Assembly: GCF_019042245.1 (NCBI RefSeq)
Contig: NZ_JAHQCX010000023.1
Coordinates: 19,681-83,680 of the forward strand
DNA length: 64,000 nt
Source of the DNA: Diplocloster modestus
GTDB taxonomy: Bacteria; Bacillota; Clostridia; Lachnospirales; Lachnospiraceae
Direction of reading: 5' to 3'
A model generated the notes under the pieces. The model searched no databases. It saw only the letters and a program-made list of their open reading frames with translations, and was not told where the DNA came from. A program made the translations under genes and the position numbers. Positions 50,759 to 61,227 of the stretch are shown one piece after another; positions within the stretch are counted from its first letter, which is position 1; each line of letters opens with the position of its first letter.

Positions 50759-52588
50759 ATGAATAAATTTATTCTGAATATCATACACCGCCCGGAAATG
50801 GTCCCGGAGTATGCGGAAAAAGTGACGGGGCATGGGAAGGAGGAGGACCTGGGCCGGGAGACGCTGCTGACGGAATCGCTGGATATCTTCAGGACACAGC
50901 AGGACATCGCTCACCAAAACGGCTTTCAGACCACGATACAGATGACCTACGCCAGTCTTTTTAATGAAGAAGCGGTGTCTCTTGCGAAGGATTACCATGA
51001 CAAGTATGGGGATGAGATTGCACTGACCCTGCTGGGCCTGCCCTGTGAGGAATTCCGGAATAAATACCGGACCAAAGACTTCTGTATCTGGATGTTTTCC
51101 ATGGAGGATAAGAAAACCATCGTCAGGGACGTGTTCGAAAAATTCCACGACTGCTTTGGGTTTTACCCGGAATCCACCGGTTCCTACTATATGGATGCAA
51201 AGCTGACCAACTACATAAAGGCTGAGTATCCAACCGTCAAATGCGCGGTGGGTACCTGCTGGGAGGAAGGGCCGAAAGCCTACCACACCTGCAACAACTC
51301 CTGGTACACCCTGTTTGACGGCGGTCCGTGGAACCCATGGATCCCTTCAAAACAGAATACTCATGCGCCTGCGGAGAATGAGGAACAGGATTCCGGAATC
51401 GTGGCGATACCGCATCTGTCCAGAGATCTGATCGCCTGCTTTGACGGCAACGGGTCCAACTTCGGCACCCACCCCCAGAACGTGCTGCGGGGCATGATCT
51501 ACAAGGACGGGCAGTACCCTTACCTGTACAACCTGATCGACCAGTACCGGTCCCTGAAAAAGTATAACCGGGGATACGCTTATAACATGATGTTTGTAGG
51601 CCCGGGCTGGATGAATAAGATGGGACGCTGGGAGGCGCCCTATGAGCTGCTGCTGAAAAGCTATGAGGACGGTATGGCCTACTACGCCGAACTGCGGGAC
51701 AAGGGGGAACTGGAAGCTATGACGATGGCGGCGTTCGCGGACTTCTACCGGGCCAATAAGACCTACAGCCAGCCGGAATGCGCACTCTGGAGAGATATTC
51801 TGTACGGCTCTGAAAAACAGCTGTTCTGGTATGTGGATCCGTATATGCGCGCATGTGTGGATATGAACCAGGGCGGGGCGCTGGTGGATCTGCGCCCCTA
51901 TGCCGCTAAGATTGACCGGCCGGTTGGAATCGGCACCAAGCATGTGCAGGATGCGTCCTATCCGTTTTTGATCCAGGAAAAATACCGGGCCGGATACTTC
52001 ACCCATTACGCGGGGGAGGGCACCGTCAAAAGCTGTAAGATCGTATACAAAGGGGAAGAAGTGGACATGTGCCTGTGCAGGACAAAAGCGCGTTTCAGTG
52101 AGGACGGGAATACTCGGATTCTGACCCTGGACCCTGTGGAAATCGAATTCTGCGGCCTGACGGTGAAGATTCAGACCACATTTTACTTTGTGGAGGGAAG
52201 CTCCGAGATCCGGATCAGGAGGGAAATCCTAAAGATGAGCAATCCGGACGCGGAAGTGGAGATTCAGGAATATTTTACCGGTTGCTACGGCACTACCGAG
52301 TATCCGGAGGATATGAGTGACATCGTGTTAAGCGTTGCAGGCACAGAGGAGAAGCAGAGCATTTCTTACGCATACAGGTGCCGGGAAATTGAGCTTAAGC
52401 ATGCCCTGAAAGCGGAGGTGCTGATTCCCAATATTAACACCAGAGCGTGCGTGGGGGCAGAAGAGGATGTCACAGGGTATATCCGTGAAGGATACGCATT
52501 TTCACCAATGTATACGCTGGGGCTTCGGAAAATGATGAAGGACGGGGGGGTGCTGCACTCATGGCTCAGAGTGGAAAGGGCAGATTAA
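50759..52588 (+). CDS. Uncharacterised 609-aa protein, probable carbohydrate-active enzyme
   Basis: A 609-residue protein without signal peptide, so probably cytoplasmic. I do not recognise its family with certainty. The N-terminal ~330 residues look like a deformed alpha/beta barrel of the deacetylase/GH38/GH57 kind (TTIQMTYASLF, ALTLLGLPCEEF, FCIWMF, GFYPESTGSYYMDA, CAVGTCWEEGPKAYH, VAIPHLSRDLIACFDG). The C-terminal part (about 385-609) is beta-rich, like the mantle domains of such enzymes. Aromatic and acidic residues are abundant, as in sugar-binding clefts. Its place between importer and glycosidases suggests that it acts on the imported oligosaccharide. The zinc-ribbon gene overlaps its end by 28 bases. 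Confidence 0.75.
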   Translation: MNKFILNIIHRPEMVPEYAEKVTGHGKEEDLGRETLLTESLDIFRTQQDIAHQNGFQTTIQMTYASLFNEEAVSLAKDYHDKYGDEIALTLLGLPCEEFRNKYRTKDFCIWMFSMEDKKTIVRDVFEKFHDCFGFYPESTGSYYMDAKLTNYIKAEYPTVKCAVGTCWEEGPKAYHTCNNSWYTLFDGGPWNPWIPSKQNTHAPAENEEQDSGIVAIPHLSRDLIACFDGNGSNFGTHPQNVLRGMIYKDGQYPYLYNLIDQYRSLKKYNRGYAYNMMFVGPGWMNKMGRWEAPYELLLKSYEDGMAYYAELRDKGELEAMTMAAFADFYRANKTYSQPECALWRDILYGSEKQLFWYVDPYMRACVDMNQGGALVDLRPYAAKIDRPVGIGTKHVQDASYPFLIQEKYRAGYFTHYAGEGTVKSCKIVYKGEEVDMCLCRTKARFSEDGNTRILTLDPVEIEFCGLTVKIQTTFYFVEGSSEIRIRREILKMSNPDAEVEIQEYFTGCYGTTEYPEDMSDIVLSVAGTEEKQSISYAYRCREIELKHALKAEVLIPNINTRACVGAEEDVTGYIREGYAFSPMYTLGLRKMMKDGGVLHSWLRVERAD

Positions 52589-52779
52589 ATTACAGGTGTC
52601 CGTCCTGCTTTATGCGGGATCTGGATATCGATATGTTCTATGACAAGGATAAAGAGGAATACTATTGTATCCGCTGCCAGTACACGGGAAGCGAAGAGGA
52701 TGTGCTGGAGAAAAATGAGATGGCGAGATTCCGCTATCGCAGAATGTTAGACCGTATCACAAATTTTGATGATGAATAA
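52561..52779 (+). CDS. Small zinc-ribbon protein
   Basis: A 72-residue protein with two metal-binding pairs, CPSCFMRD near residue 13 and CIRCQYTG near residue 37, and charged ends. It overlaps the 609-aa gene by 28 bases in another frame and stops 14 bases before the giant glycosidase start, so it is translated in this operon. A role as a nucleic-acid- or protein-binding adaptor is possible, but nothing in the sequence shows it. The composition and paired Cys motifs make a chance ORF unlikely. Confidence 0.75.
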   Translation: MAQSGKGRLNYRCPSCFMRDLDIDMFYDKDKEEYYCIRCQYTGSEEDVLEKNEMARFRYRRMLDRITNFDDE

Positions 52780-52793
52780 TATGAGGGACAATT

Positions 52794-55700
52794 ATGAGGA
52801 AAAAATGTAAGAGCATACTGGCGGGTATCTTATCCGCCGTGATGATTATCGGTACCGGCGGAACCGCGGCTGCCGCGGGTACGCAGCCGGCGGCGCGGGC
52901 CGCGGGCGGAAATATTGTAGTGGACTATAATACCAGTATCGGAACCGGCACGCCGGAGTTATTCGGCGGCGTGGGGACGCCGGCGAAAGACCAGAGTGAC
53001 GCGTGGTCGAAGCTGGCCGGCGCCATGGGCATTAAACTGGTAAAGGTGGACGTGGATCTGTCCGCGCTGTTCCCGGACAATGCGGATACGATGAATACGG
53101 AGGCCTATGAAAATCTTGCGCATGTGGCCGGGAGTATCTTAACCAGTGTCCGGGGATCCGGTATGAAGGCCATGCTGGAATTTACCAATCTCCCCTCCTG
53201 GATGGACGCGGATGGGAACGGAATGTACGATTCCGGTAAAGTGGATGATTACAAAAAGATGATCCGCAAATTCCTTGGCGATATCAAAACGGGATACGAA
53301 GATATCATCAGCCATGTGGAGATCGCGCCGCCCGTCGGTCTGTCCGACGCGGATTTTACCGAGATGTACTACACGACAGCCCGGGAGGTACGGGACGTAC
53401 TTCCGACGGTGAAGATCGGAGGATTCGGTTATTCTCTGAGAGATAAAAACGATACGCTGCCCGCCAACGTGAAAGCGGCGCTGAGCCACAAGAAAGAGGA
53501 GTCCGACCAGACGCTGCTTCAATATGTGTCGTTGCGGGGATACAGCGCACAACCCACGGACGGGAATTCTTCCAAGGATATATTCGGTGAGTTCAAGGCC
53601 GGCCGCAAGGCGATCCGCAAGGCATTGTCCAACCAGGATCTGCCGCTTTACATGACCGGATGGTCTACAGCCGCCAGGGACGCCGCCTCCGCAGACAGTA
53701 AGGTCACCGGCGCGGAGGGGATCAAGTACCACACCAGCGCGCTTTTTAAAGCCATGCGGGACGGGTGGAATGTGGTCCTTTTCGACGGGACGGTTTCCTC
53801 GGCAGACCAGCCGGGAAGCTATACTTATACACTGGATGCGGAGAACAACGCAGCCTTGAATCCGTTTGCCAAGGTATACAATCTGTTAGGCAATAAACTG
53901 GGCCTGAACGCCGGGGATTTCAAGGTGGTATCCACGGATATGGGCAGCAGCTGGCCTGTGGATGATTCCATTGCCATGGTAAACAGCCAAAATAAGGCAA
54001 TCATGCTGCTGACTAACTTTTCTGCCGCTAAGAATGACGTGGGTATCGAACTGAAAAATGTACCCTATGAAGATGGCGAAGTGGAGCTGGAACTGTATGT
54101 GGCTTCCGCCGATGATGACGGTTCCTCTCCGCAGCAGACGGTCAATGCGCAGGTGACCAACGGAATCATCACAGCCGCCATCCCCGCCATTCCCGCCGGC
54201 TGCGCTATGGGTCTGGTCGTTAAAGGCGGGAACCAGAAGAGCCTTCCGGCCCAGACCATGTACGAATTTGAGAGCCAGGATAACCATTTTGGCGGTAACA
54301 TGGAGATCGGCTGGACCACAGGAGCGTCCTTTAACCGGACCGTCTCGGGATTCGGCGGAGAAGATAACTTCGTCACGCTGCGCAAGGTGGCCGCGGATGG
54401 GGCGGGAACCTACACCGCCCATCTGTATGCTGCCAGCAGGAACAGTAATATTATGGTATCGGTAAACGGGAATGCCCCTGTCACGGTAAACGGCTCCGCC
54501 GTCTCACTGTCACATCCTGTGGACTTTGAAGTCACGCTGGAAGCCGGCGGCGGAAATACCATTCAGGTCTATACCGCCGGCGGGGAATTAAAACCGGACA
54601 AGCTGGTGCTGGAGGCAAAGGATGTCCAGCTGTCTATAGGGCTTCAGAATCTCTACCAGCTGGAGAAACTGGCGGATGGAAGCTATGTCCTTCCGCTTAA
54701 AAAAACAGATTTCACAGTGGATGCCAGAATCTTCCCGGAATCGTCAGCCGCCGGCAGGCAGGTTCGCTTTGAATCTTCAGATCCGGCGGTGGTCGTGGTG
54801 GATGCTGAGTCGGGTCTTCTGACTCCGAAAAAGATCGGAAAATGCAGTATTACTGCAAAGATCGACGGCACGGATCCCCCGGTGACGAATTCCTTTGACG
54901 TAACAGTCAAAAATTCGGTCTCGTCGGTTACGGTTACTCCGGCCACATTGAACCTGAAACAGGGGAATACCGCATCCCTGACGGCGGAGATCTTACCGGC
55001 GGATGCGGAGAATAAGAATATCACCTGGACTTCCTCGAATCCGGCGATTGTGGAGATTACGGCGCAGGATAACGTCAGCGCTTCCATCCGCGCGGCTGCC
55101 GAGAGCGGTACCGCGACGGTCACCGCAACCACAGAGGATGGAGGGAAGACCTCGGGCTGTACGGTCACGGTAGTAAAACCGGTGCCGGGCGGAAGTGTCA
55201 GCATCGATTATGGAAATACCATATCCACCGGACATCCGGGAATATTCGGTGTTACCCATTATCCCAGCGTCAATACGAAGGACAGCGATATCGGGGATCA
55301 CTCCCAGGTATGGCCGATGCTGACGAATCAGGCGGGAGTCCGGTTTATGAGGGCGGATGCCCGGTTTCAGGAGATCCTGCCGATCTGGACCAAGACACCG
55401 GATACCAACTGGCAGAGACCTTCTTCGTATCATCCGGATCAGCCAAACTATGTAAAATCAGACTATTACTATGTAACAGGGCCGGATGGCCAGCAGAGAA
55501 AGTTCACACTGGACGGATACAAGGAAGACATGGCATATTACAAGGCGAACGGGGAATACCTGAACGGACTTTCGAATCCGGAGAACTGGAACACCGGCAG
55601 GCTGATGAGCTGGGTCAATGCGGCCAACGCGCAGAATTATGAGGTCATGGTTATGACCTTCCAGATACCGGAGTGGCTGTCGGCCGGAGAAGTTGTGCCC

Positions 55701-58700
55701 GGTGATCCGCACACGAAGAAAGTGTGCAACGGGGCGCCTAAGGACTGGGCGGTATACCGGGATATCGTGAAAAAAGTCTACTTTATGCTCCGGGACAAGA
55801 TTGATTACTATGAATTCCTGAACGAACCCCACTGGTATATCCCGACCCATGGCGACCAGAGAGATCCAAACGGCGTGGCGTACACAGGCGGAAATATCGT
55901 GAATGACATTGCTGCGGACCAGTTCTATCAGGCGATCGATGCCATCTATGAGGCGGAGGCCGAGCTTACAGGCAATCCGGATGCAAAGCCGAAGGTGAAA
56001 CTGGGGGGCGGCGCGGATGACAGCTGGGGCGGTAACTACGGCGTACTGGGAACTCTGTTATCTGATAAATACAGTAAATGGACCGACCGGATCGAATTTG
56101 TCTCTATCCATAAATACGGCGACAGGCCGGCCAACCAGAATGACGGCAATGGCGGCGCCAACAGCCGGAATCTGAAATACTGGCTCAGACAGAAGACCGG
56201 AAAGGATATTCCGCTTTTCCTGAATGAATATAATATCAGCACAGGCCAGCCGGCGAATGAGACTTATGGTTACAAGAGCGTAGGCTGGCATGCCAAGAAC
56301 CTGATCGACATGATGGTCGACGGCTACACGGGAGGCGGATATTATACCTGCTATCCGGCGGATGTGCCCATGGATGATTATGAAGCCAGTTCCGGCTGGG
56401 TCGAGCGCGGAAAAGGAATGTACACCTGGAATAACGGCGATCCGTATCTGGCTAATTTTACGAAGACCTGGGGAATGCTCTCGGTAAAACTGGGGCTGGG
56501 AGACGGGGATTACGCTGTGAAATCCACAGGCATCAACGGTTCCATGTCCCATGCCGTCGGTGCGGTGAATACAGACGGTGACGCGGTAGCATTTATCAAC
56601 AATTATTCCGCTAAATCCTATGATAATGTGGACGTAAATATGAAAAATGTCCCCTACGCGGCCGATAGCCAGGTTACGGCCGAGATCTACCGGACGACCT
56701 ACGACAAGGAAGAGGCGCCTCTGACGGTGGAGACGTCCGTCGCAGCGGATGGTTCGGTAACAGTGGAGATACCCGAGATTCCCTCCTGGGCAGTTGCGGG
56801 AATCGTGCTGAGCGGGACACAGGAACAAAAAGAAGATAAGACCTACGAATTCGAGTCCTACCGGAACACATTAAGCGGTACGGCACAAATTAACAAAGAG
56901 AGCAATGCGTCGAATGGTCGTTTGGTTACCGGGGCTTTTGGCGAAACAAACAGCGTGACGATTTCCGTAGGCAAGGACAGTGCGGGAATGACGAAACTGG
57001 AGCTGAATTATGCAGCAAATACAGACAGTACACTTACTTATGTGATCGGAGAACAGGCAAAAACTGTGGACCTGCCGGCAAAAGCTTTGGTTCCTGCGGC
57101 AGCACAGACGAAAGTGGAGATCATGGAAACATTGCCGGCGGGCAAGACTGCGATCCGCTTCTATGTGTCGGAGGGAGAAGCTTCCCTGGATAGTATCGTA
57201 CGCTGCGACATTGACAAGAAGGCGCTGCAGGCACTGACGGATCTGCCGTTCACAGAAGATGGGTATACCGATAAATCATGGGCGGACTATGCTGCGGCCA
57301 AGGCGGAGGCCAATAGAGTTCTGAATGACGACGGGGCGACAGTCCAGGAGGTGCAGGATGCTTACGAAGCGCTTTCCAACGCCATTGACGGTCTGGTTGT
57401 GATGGTCAATCTGGGAGAGCTGGTGACCGCGATGGAGGGCAAACTATCGCAGATCGGTGATTACTCGACCGCCAGCTGGTCGGCGTTTGCGGTATCTCTC
57501 AACCGGGCGCAGAATGTACTGGCTGATATACAGGCCACCCAGGAAGAACAGATCGAAGCTTACCGGAATCTGGAGGCGGCGGCCAATGGCCTGGTTACAG
57601 TTTCACAGGATGCAAACAAGAGCCTGATCGAAGGGAAGATGCCTGCATCCAACACGAACATTACCAGACCGGAAAAAGCCACGGACGGTGATACGGGCAC
57701 CTCAGATTCAGGTGAAAACTTTACCCAGCTGTCTGCGGGTGAGGAGACCGGCGGAAGTGACAATGGTTACAGCACTTGGCAGGATGTGTATCTGCAGTAT
57801 GACTTCGGGGCTGAATATCTGGTTAATAAGGTAGAGGTGTATCGCACAATCTATAGCAACGGAGGCTATATCCGCTGGAAGAACTGTAAGGTTGAGCTGT
57901 CCGCGGATGCTGATTTTACAGAGGGTACGGTTACGGTGCTTGCCAGTTATGAGACTCTTCAAACAGAAGCCGGGCAGACCACACCGCAGGATTTGACAGC
58001 GGATCCTCCGGTAAAGGCCAGATATATAAGAGTCACCGGCAGGGGACATCAGGGTTCCTGGGGCGGATTCAGCAACAAGGTGAATATCTCGGAGATCCAG
58101 GTGTTTGGTACATTCGTTCCGACCAAGGATGAGTTGAGCGCTGCGCTTGACGCGGCAAGGGCTCTGGATAAAAATGACTACACGGCTAATACCTGGAACG
58201 AGCTGGAAGCGCTGTTCCCTGCTGCCGAAGGCGTGATTAACAAGGACGATGCCACCCAGGCGGAGATCAATACGGCAGCCGCAGACCTGGCGATGGCCGT
58301 GGACGGGCTGAGAAAAAAAGCCGACACAAATGCTTTGAAGGATCAGATTCAGAAGCTGTCGGACAAAATGGCGCTGGCCAGCTGGAACCTGCTAAGCGCG
58401 GCCCAGCAGCAGAAATATGACGATCTGCTGACGGAGGCCACGAATCTTTCAAACGACGGGGAAGCCCTTCAGACCGATGTGGATAACATGAAAACAAAGG
58501 TTGAAAATGGAGTAACAGAGCTGGCGGAGCTCTACAGGCAGGCAGAGGAGGAAGCGGCGAAGGAAGCGCAGCGTCAGATCCTCTCCGACTACATCAATGA
58601 GGTTGGCGGTACGGATCTCTCCGTCTATACACAGGAAACCGCGCAGGCATTCAGTAAGGCTCTGCAGTCGGCAAAAGATACACTGGCGGCCGGCACGACG

Positions 58701-59390
58701 AAAGAGGAGTTCCGGGCGGCCTATGAGAGTCTGAAAGCAGCCTATGACGCGCTGGCGAAACCGGAACCGGCAGATCCGGAGCGGAAGATCCAGCTGGATT
58801 CCCTGAAGATCGAGATTGCCGAGGCACAGAACAAAGATTTTATGGGCTATACCGAAGAGAGCGTGCAGGCATTGAGAAATACGCTGACGATTGTACAAGG
58901 TGTACTGGACGATCCCGCGTCAACTACGGCGGATCTCAAGGCTGCCCGGGGGCGGCTGAACGCGGCGGTGGCTGCGCTGATTAAGAAGGGACCGAACCGT
59001 GATGAATACAAGAAATCGATCGCAGATGAGATCGCGAAAGCGGAGGCGAAAGATCTGAAAGGCTATACGGCTCAGAGCGTACAGGCATTTAAAGACGCTC
59101 TGATCTATGCCAAAGCCGTGCTGAATAATCAGGAGGCGTCAGAGGCCGATTACAAAGAGGCCCTTGCGAAACTGAAAGATGCATCGGCAGCGCTTCGCAA
59201 GACGGAACAGGATAAGCAGGACAATAATACGGATCAAAATAAGGATTCGGACGGAGGCATTGGAGATTCCATCAGCCAGGCGGCCGATACCGGTGATCCG
59301 GCACAGCCGATAATACTGGCGGTAATCATGTTAATCAGTCTGGCAGCAGGTATGGTATTGCTGTTAAGGAAGAGAAGGCGGGAAGAATAG
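52794..59390 (+). CDS. 2198-aa multi-domain surface glycosidase with tandem GH39-like modules
   Basis: Order of parts: signal peptide (1-~35); a GH39-like barrel (about 36-480); a carbohydrate-binding-like domain (about 485-610); two Ig-like/BIG2 domains (about 615-795); a second GH39-like barrel (about 800-1340); a second binding-like domain (about 1345-1460); FIVAR-type helical repeats (about 1465-1600); an F5/8 type C (discoidin) domain (about 1605-1770); five more FIVAR-like repeats (to about 2130); a TGDP motif, hydrophobic segment and RKRRREE, a sortase-type anchor. The second barrel keeps both catalytic acids (E1011 in FLNEPHW and E1145 in FLNEYN). The first lacks both (EIAPPVG, YMTGWST). 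It is probably a beta-xylosidase-like wall-bound enzyme. Confidence 0.88.
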   Translation: MRKKCKSILAGILSAVMIIGTGGTAAAAGTQPAARAAGGNIVVDYNTSIGTGTPELFGGVGTPAKDQSDAWSKLAGAMGIKLVKVDVDLSALFPDNADTMNTEAYENLAHVAGSILTSVRGSGMKAMLEFTNLPSWMDADGNGMYDSGKVDDYKKMIRKFLGDIKTGYEDIISHVEIAPPVGLSDADFTEMYYTTAREVRDVLPTVKIGGFGYSLRDKNDTLPANVKAALSHKKEESDQTLLQYVSLRGYSAQPTDGNSSKDIFGEFKAGRKAIRKALSNQDLPLYMTGWSTAARDAASADSKVTGAEGIKYHTSALFKAMRDGWNVVLFDGTVSSADQPGSYTYTLDAENNAALNPFAKVYNLLGNKLGLNAGDFKVVSTDMGSSWPVDDSIAMVNSQNKAIMLLTNFSAAKNDVGIELKNVPYEDGEVELELYVASADDDGSSPQQTVNAQVTNGIITAAIPAIPAGCAMGLVVKGGNQKSLPAQTMYEFESQDNHFGGNMEIGWTTGASFNRTVSGFGGEDNFVTLRKVAADGAGTYTAHLYAASRNSNIMVSVNGNAPVTVNGSAVSLSHPVDFEVTLEAGGGNTIQVYTAGGELKPDKLVLEAKDVQLSIGLQNLYQLEKLADGSYVLPLKKTDFTVDARIFPESSAAGRQVRFESSDPAVVVVDAESGLLTPKKIGKCSITAKIDGTDPPVTNSFDVTVKNSVSSVTVTPATLNLKQGNTASLTAEILPADAENKNITWTSSNPAIVEITAQDNVSASIRAAAESGTATVTATTEDGGKTSGCTVTVVKPVPGGSVSIDYGNTISTGHPGIFGVTHYPSVNTKDSDIGDHSQVWPMLTNQAGVRFMRADARFQEILPIWTKTPDTNWQRPSSYHPDQPNYVKSDYYYVTGPDGQQRKFTLDGYKEDMAYYKANGEYLNGLSNPENWNTGRLMSWVNAANAQNYEVMVMTFQIPEWLSAGEVVPGDPHTKKVCNGAPKDWAVYRDIVKKVYFMLRDKIDYYEFLNEPHWYIPTHGDQRDPNGVAYTGGNIVNDIAADQFYQAIDAIYEAEAELTGNPDAKPKVKLGGGADDSWGGNYGVLGTLLSDKYSKWTDRIEFVSIHKYGDRPANQNDGNGGANSRNLKYWLRQKTGKDIPLFLNEYNISTGQPANETYGYKSVGWHAKNLIDMMVDGYTGGGYYTCYPADVPMDDYEASSGWVERGKGMYTWNNGDPYLANFTKTWGMLSVKLGLGDGDYAVKSTGINGSMSHAVGAVNTDGDAVAFINNYSAKSYDNVDVNMKNVPYAADSQVTAEIYRTTYDKEEAPLTVETSVAADGSVTVEIPEIPSWAVAGIVLSGTQEQKEDKTYEFESYRNTLSGTAQINKESNASNGRLVTGAFGETNSVTISVGKDSAGMTKLELNYAANTDSTLTYVIGEQAKTVDLPAKALVPAAAQTKVEIMETLPAGKTAIRFYVSEGEASLDSIVRCDIDKKALQALTDLPFTEDGYTDKSWADYAAAKAEANRVLNDDGATVQEVQDAYEALSNAIDGLVVMVNLGELVTAMEGKLSQIGDYSTASWSAFAVSLNRAQNVLADIQATQEEQIEAYRNLEAAANGLVTVSQDANKSLIEGKMPASNTNITRPEKATDGDTGTSDSGENFTQLSAGEETGGSDNGYSTWQDVYLQYDFGAEYLVNKVEVYRTIYSNGGYIRWKNCKVELSADADFTEGTVTVLASYETLQTEAGQTTPQDLTADPPVKARYIRVTGRGHQGSWGGFSNKVNISEIQVFGTFVPTKDELSAALDAARALDKNDYTANTWNELEALFPAAEGVINKDDATQAEINTAAADLAMAVDGLRKKADTNALKDQIQKLSDKMALASWNLLSAAQQQKYDDLLTEATNLSNDGEALQTDVDNMKTKVENGVTELAELYRQAEEEAAKEAQRQILSDYINEVGGTDLSVYTQETAQAFSKALQSAKDTLAAGTTKEEFRAAYESLKAAYDALAKPEPADPERKIQLDSLKIEIAEAQNKDFMGYTEESVQALRNTLTIVQGVLDDPASTTADLKAARGRLNAAVAALIKKGPNRDEYKKSIADEIAKAEAKDLKGYTAQSVQAFKDALIYAKAVLNNQEASEADYKEALAKLKDASAALRKTEQDKQDNNTDQNKDSDGGIGDSISQAADTGDPAQPIILAVIMLISLAAGMVLLLRKRRREE

Positions 59391-59394
59391 GAAA

Positions 59395-61227
59395 ATGAAA
59401 AGACGGACTTATCAATTCGCCGTTTCAAAAAATGTGGGAAATTTAAAAATTTCCCACGAGATAGTGGAAACCGGAGGGATTACCTTCATACAGGTTCTTG
59501 TACAAAGTGATGAAAAACGGATTTTTCCGCCTGTGGTATGCACGGTGACCGTTCCGGCATGTGAAGTACATGAGATATGGAATCCGAAGATCCACCTGAT
59601 CAAGGCACTGAATCAGGATTGGTTCGAATATCTGAATAAAACAAACGGATTCACAGGCGCGCCGGTACAGGCTCTGATCGGTATGAACAATCAAAACTGC
59701 GCGGCTCTGGGCTTGTCCGACACCCTGAATACCTTTGGGTTTCAGGCCGTTCCGGTGGAGGAGACCGGGGAATATGCGTTCACAATGGAAATGTTTGCCG
59801 AAGAACGTATTGCCAGGGAGTCATACGAAGTGACCCTGCGGCTGGATCAGCGTGAAATGCCGTATTATGAAGTTTTGCGGGATATGACGCTTTGGTGGGA
59901 GGCGGATGAGCAAAACAAACCTGCTTACGTCCCGGATACCGCCAGGGAACCTATGTACTCTACCTGGTACAGTTACCACCAGATGATCGGAGAGGAGGCA
60001 CTGCTGACCCAGTGCCGCCTCTCGGCAGACTTAGGCTGCAAAGCGGTTCTGCTGGACGACGGGTGGCAGACGGACGACGGGAACCGGGGCTATGCCTACT
60101 GCGGGGATTGGAAGCCGGCAGTTTCCAAGATTCCTGATATGGCAACCTTTGTAAAAAAGGTACACGCACTTGGAATGAAGGTGATTCCATGGTATTCCCT
60201 GCCGTTTATCGGCGAAAGGTCGGAGAACTTCCTAAGATTCTCGGACATGCTGATCGATCCGGCCGCGGACCGGGAATGGCATGTGCTAGATCCCAGATAT
60301 CCCCAGGTCAGGGAATTTATCATTTCCCTGTTTGAGAATGCCCTGCTGGACTGGGATGTGGACGGGTTTAAGATGGACTTTGTAGATGAATTCGTTGTGA
60401 CCCCGTTCAGCGGGAGAGAAACGGATACGAGAAGAGACTGCGAATCCTTCCATGAGGCGGCGGACCGTCTGATGACGGACTGTATCGCCAGGCTCAAAAA
60501 CCGGAAGCCGGATATATTGCTGGAGTTCCGGCAGACTTACAATGGACCCCTGATGAGAAGTTACGGGAACATTTTCCGCGCGGTGGACTGCCCCTTCGAC
60601 TCGGTCGAAAATCATGTGCGGGTGACAGATATCAGGCTTCTTAGCGGGGACAGTGCGGTTCATTCGGATATGATCATGTGGCATACGAAGGATACGGCCG
60701 AGAGCGCGGCACTGCAGATCATTAATATCCTGTTCAGTGTTCCGCAGATTTCCATGAGGCTGGACGAATTACCGGCGGATCACCGGAAGATGCTCGGATT
60801 TTACTGTGCTTTGTGGAGAAAGTACCAGAACGCGTTTATCAGAGGGACTTTTGAACCGCTGAATCCCATAGCCCGATATAATGTCGTCAAAGGAATTTTC
60901 GCAGAACAGTTTGCATGTACCTGGCATACCCGCGAAGTGATTCATATGGAAACATTGTATGCCGACATGCTGTTTGTGAACGGATCGTCTGCAGATAAAC
61001 TATATCTGGAATATAGCGGTACGGATCGGAGTGAGAGGTTGTCAGTGGATGAAGGTGCCGGTGGGGATGTTAAGCTGAATTACCGGATGACTGTGTATGA
61101 CTGCCGGGGAGAGGTGAAATGGGAAGCGGGAATAGTGATCAAACCGGGGATTCATGTGATCGATGTTATGCCTGGCGGAGCGGTTGTGCTTCAGAGGGTT
61201 TTTGGCAGACCAGGAGGTACTGTATAA
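59395..61227 (+). CDS. GH36-type alpha-galactosidase-like glycosidase
   Basis: A 610-residue enzyme without signal peptide, hence cytoplasmic. It has an N-terminal beta-sandwich (about 1-180) and a TIM barrel (about 185-520). Catalytic features are STWYSYHQ, CKAVLLDDGWQTDDG, the nucleophile motif VDGFKMDFVDEF (Asp in KMDF) and DILLEFRQTY, with a later acid region near AVDCPFDSVENH. This fits clan GH-D (GH36/GH27), which cleaves alpha-galactosides or related alpha-sugars. It starts 4 bases after the giant glycosidase stop and ends the operon, so it probably trims imported oligosaccharides. The exact specificity is unclear. Confidence 0.88.
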   Translation: MKRRTYQFAVSKNVGNLKISHEIVETGGITFIQVLVQSDEKRIFPPVVCTVTVPACEVHEIWNPKIHLIKALNQDWFEYLNKTNGFTGAPVQALIGMNNQNCAALGLSDTLNTFGFQAVPVEETGEYAFTMEMFAEERIARESYEVTLRLDQREMPYYEVLRDMTLWWEADEQNKPAYVPDTAREPMYSTWYSYHQMIGEEALLTQCRLSADLGCKAVLLDDGWQTDDGNRGYAYCGDWKPAVSKIPDMATFVKKVHALGMKVIPWYSLPFIGERSENFLRFSDMLIDPAADREWHVLDPRYPQVREFIISLFENALLDWDVDGFKMDFVDEFVVTPFSGRETDTRRDCESFHEAADRLMTDCIARLKNRKPDILLEFRQTYNGPLMRSYGNIFRAVDCPFDSVENHVRVTDIRLLSGDSAVHSDMIMWHTKDTAESAALQIINILFSVPQISMRLDELPADHRKMLGFYCALWRKYQNAFIRGTFEPLNPIARYNVVKGIFAEQFACTWHTREVIHMETLYADMLFVNGSSADKLYLEYSGTDRSERLSVDEGAGGDVKLNYRMTVYDCRGEVKWEAGIVIKPGIHVIDVMPGGAVVLQRVFGRPGGTV

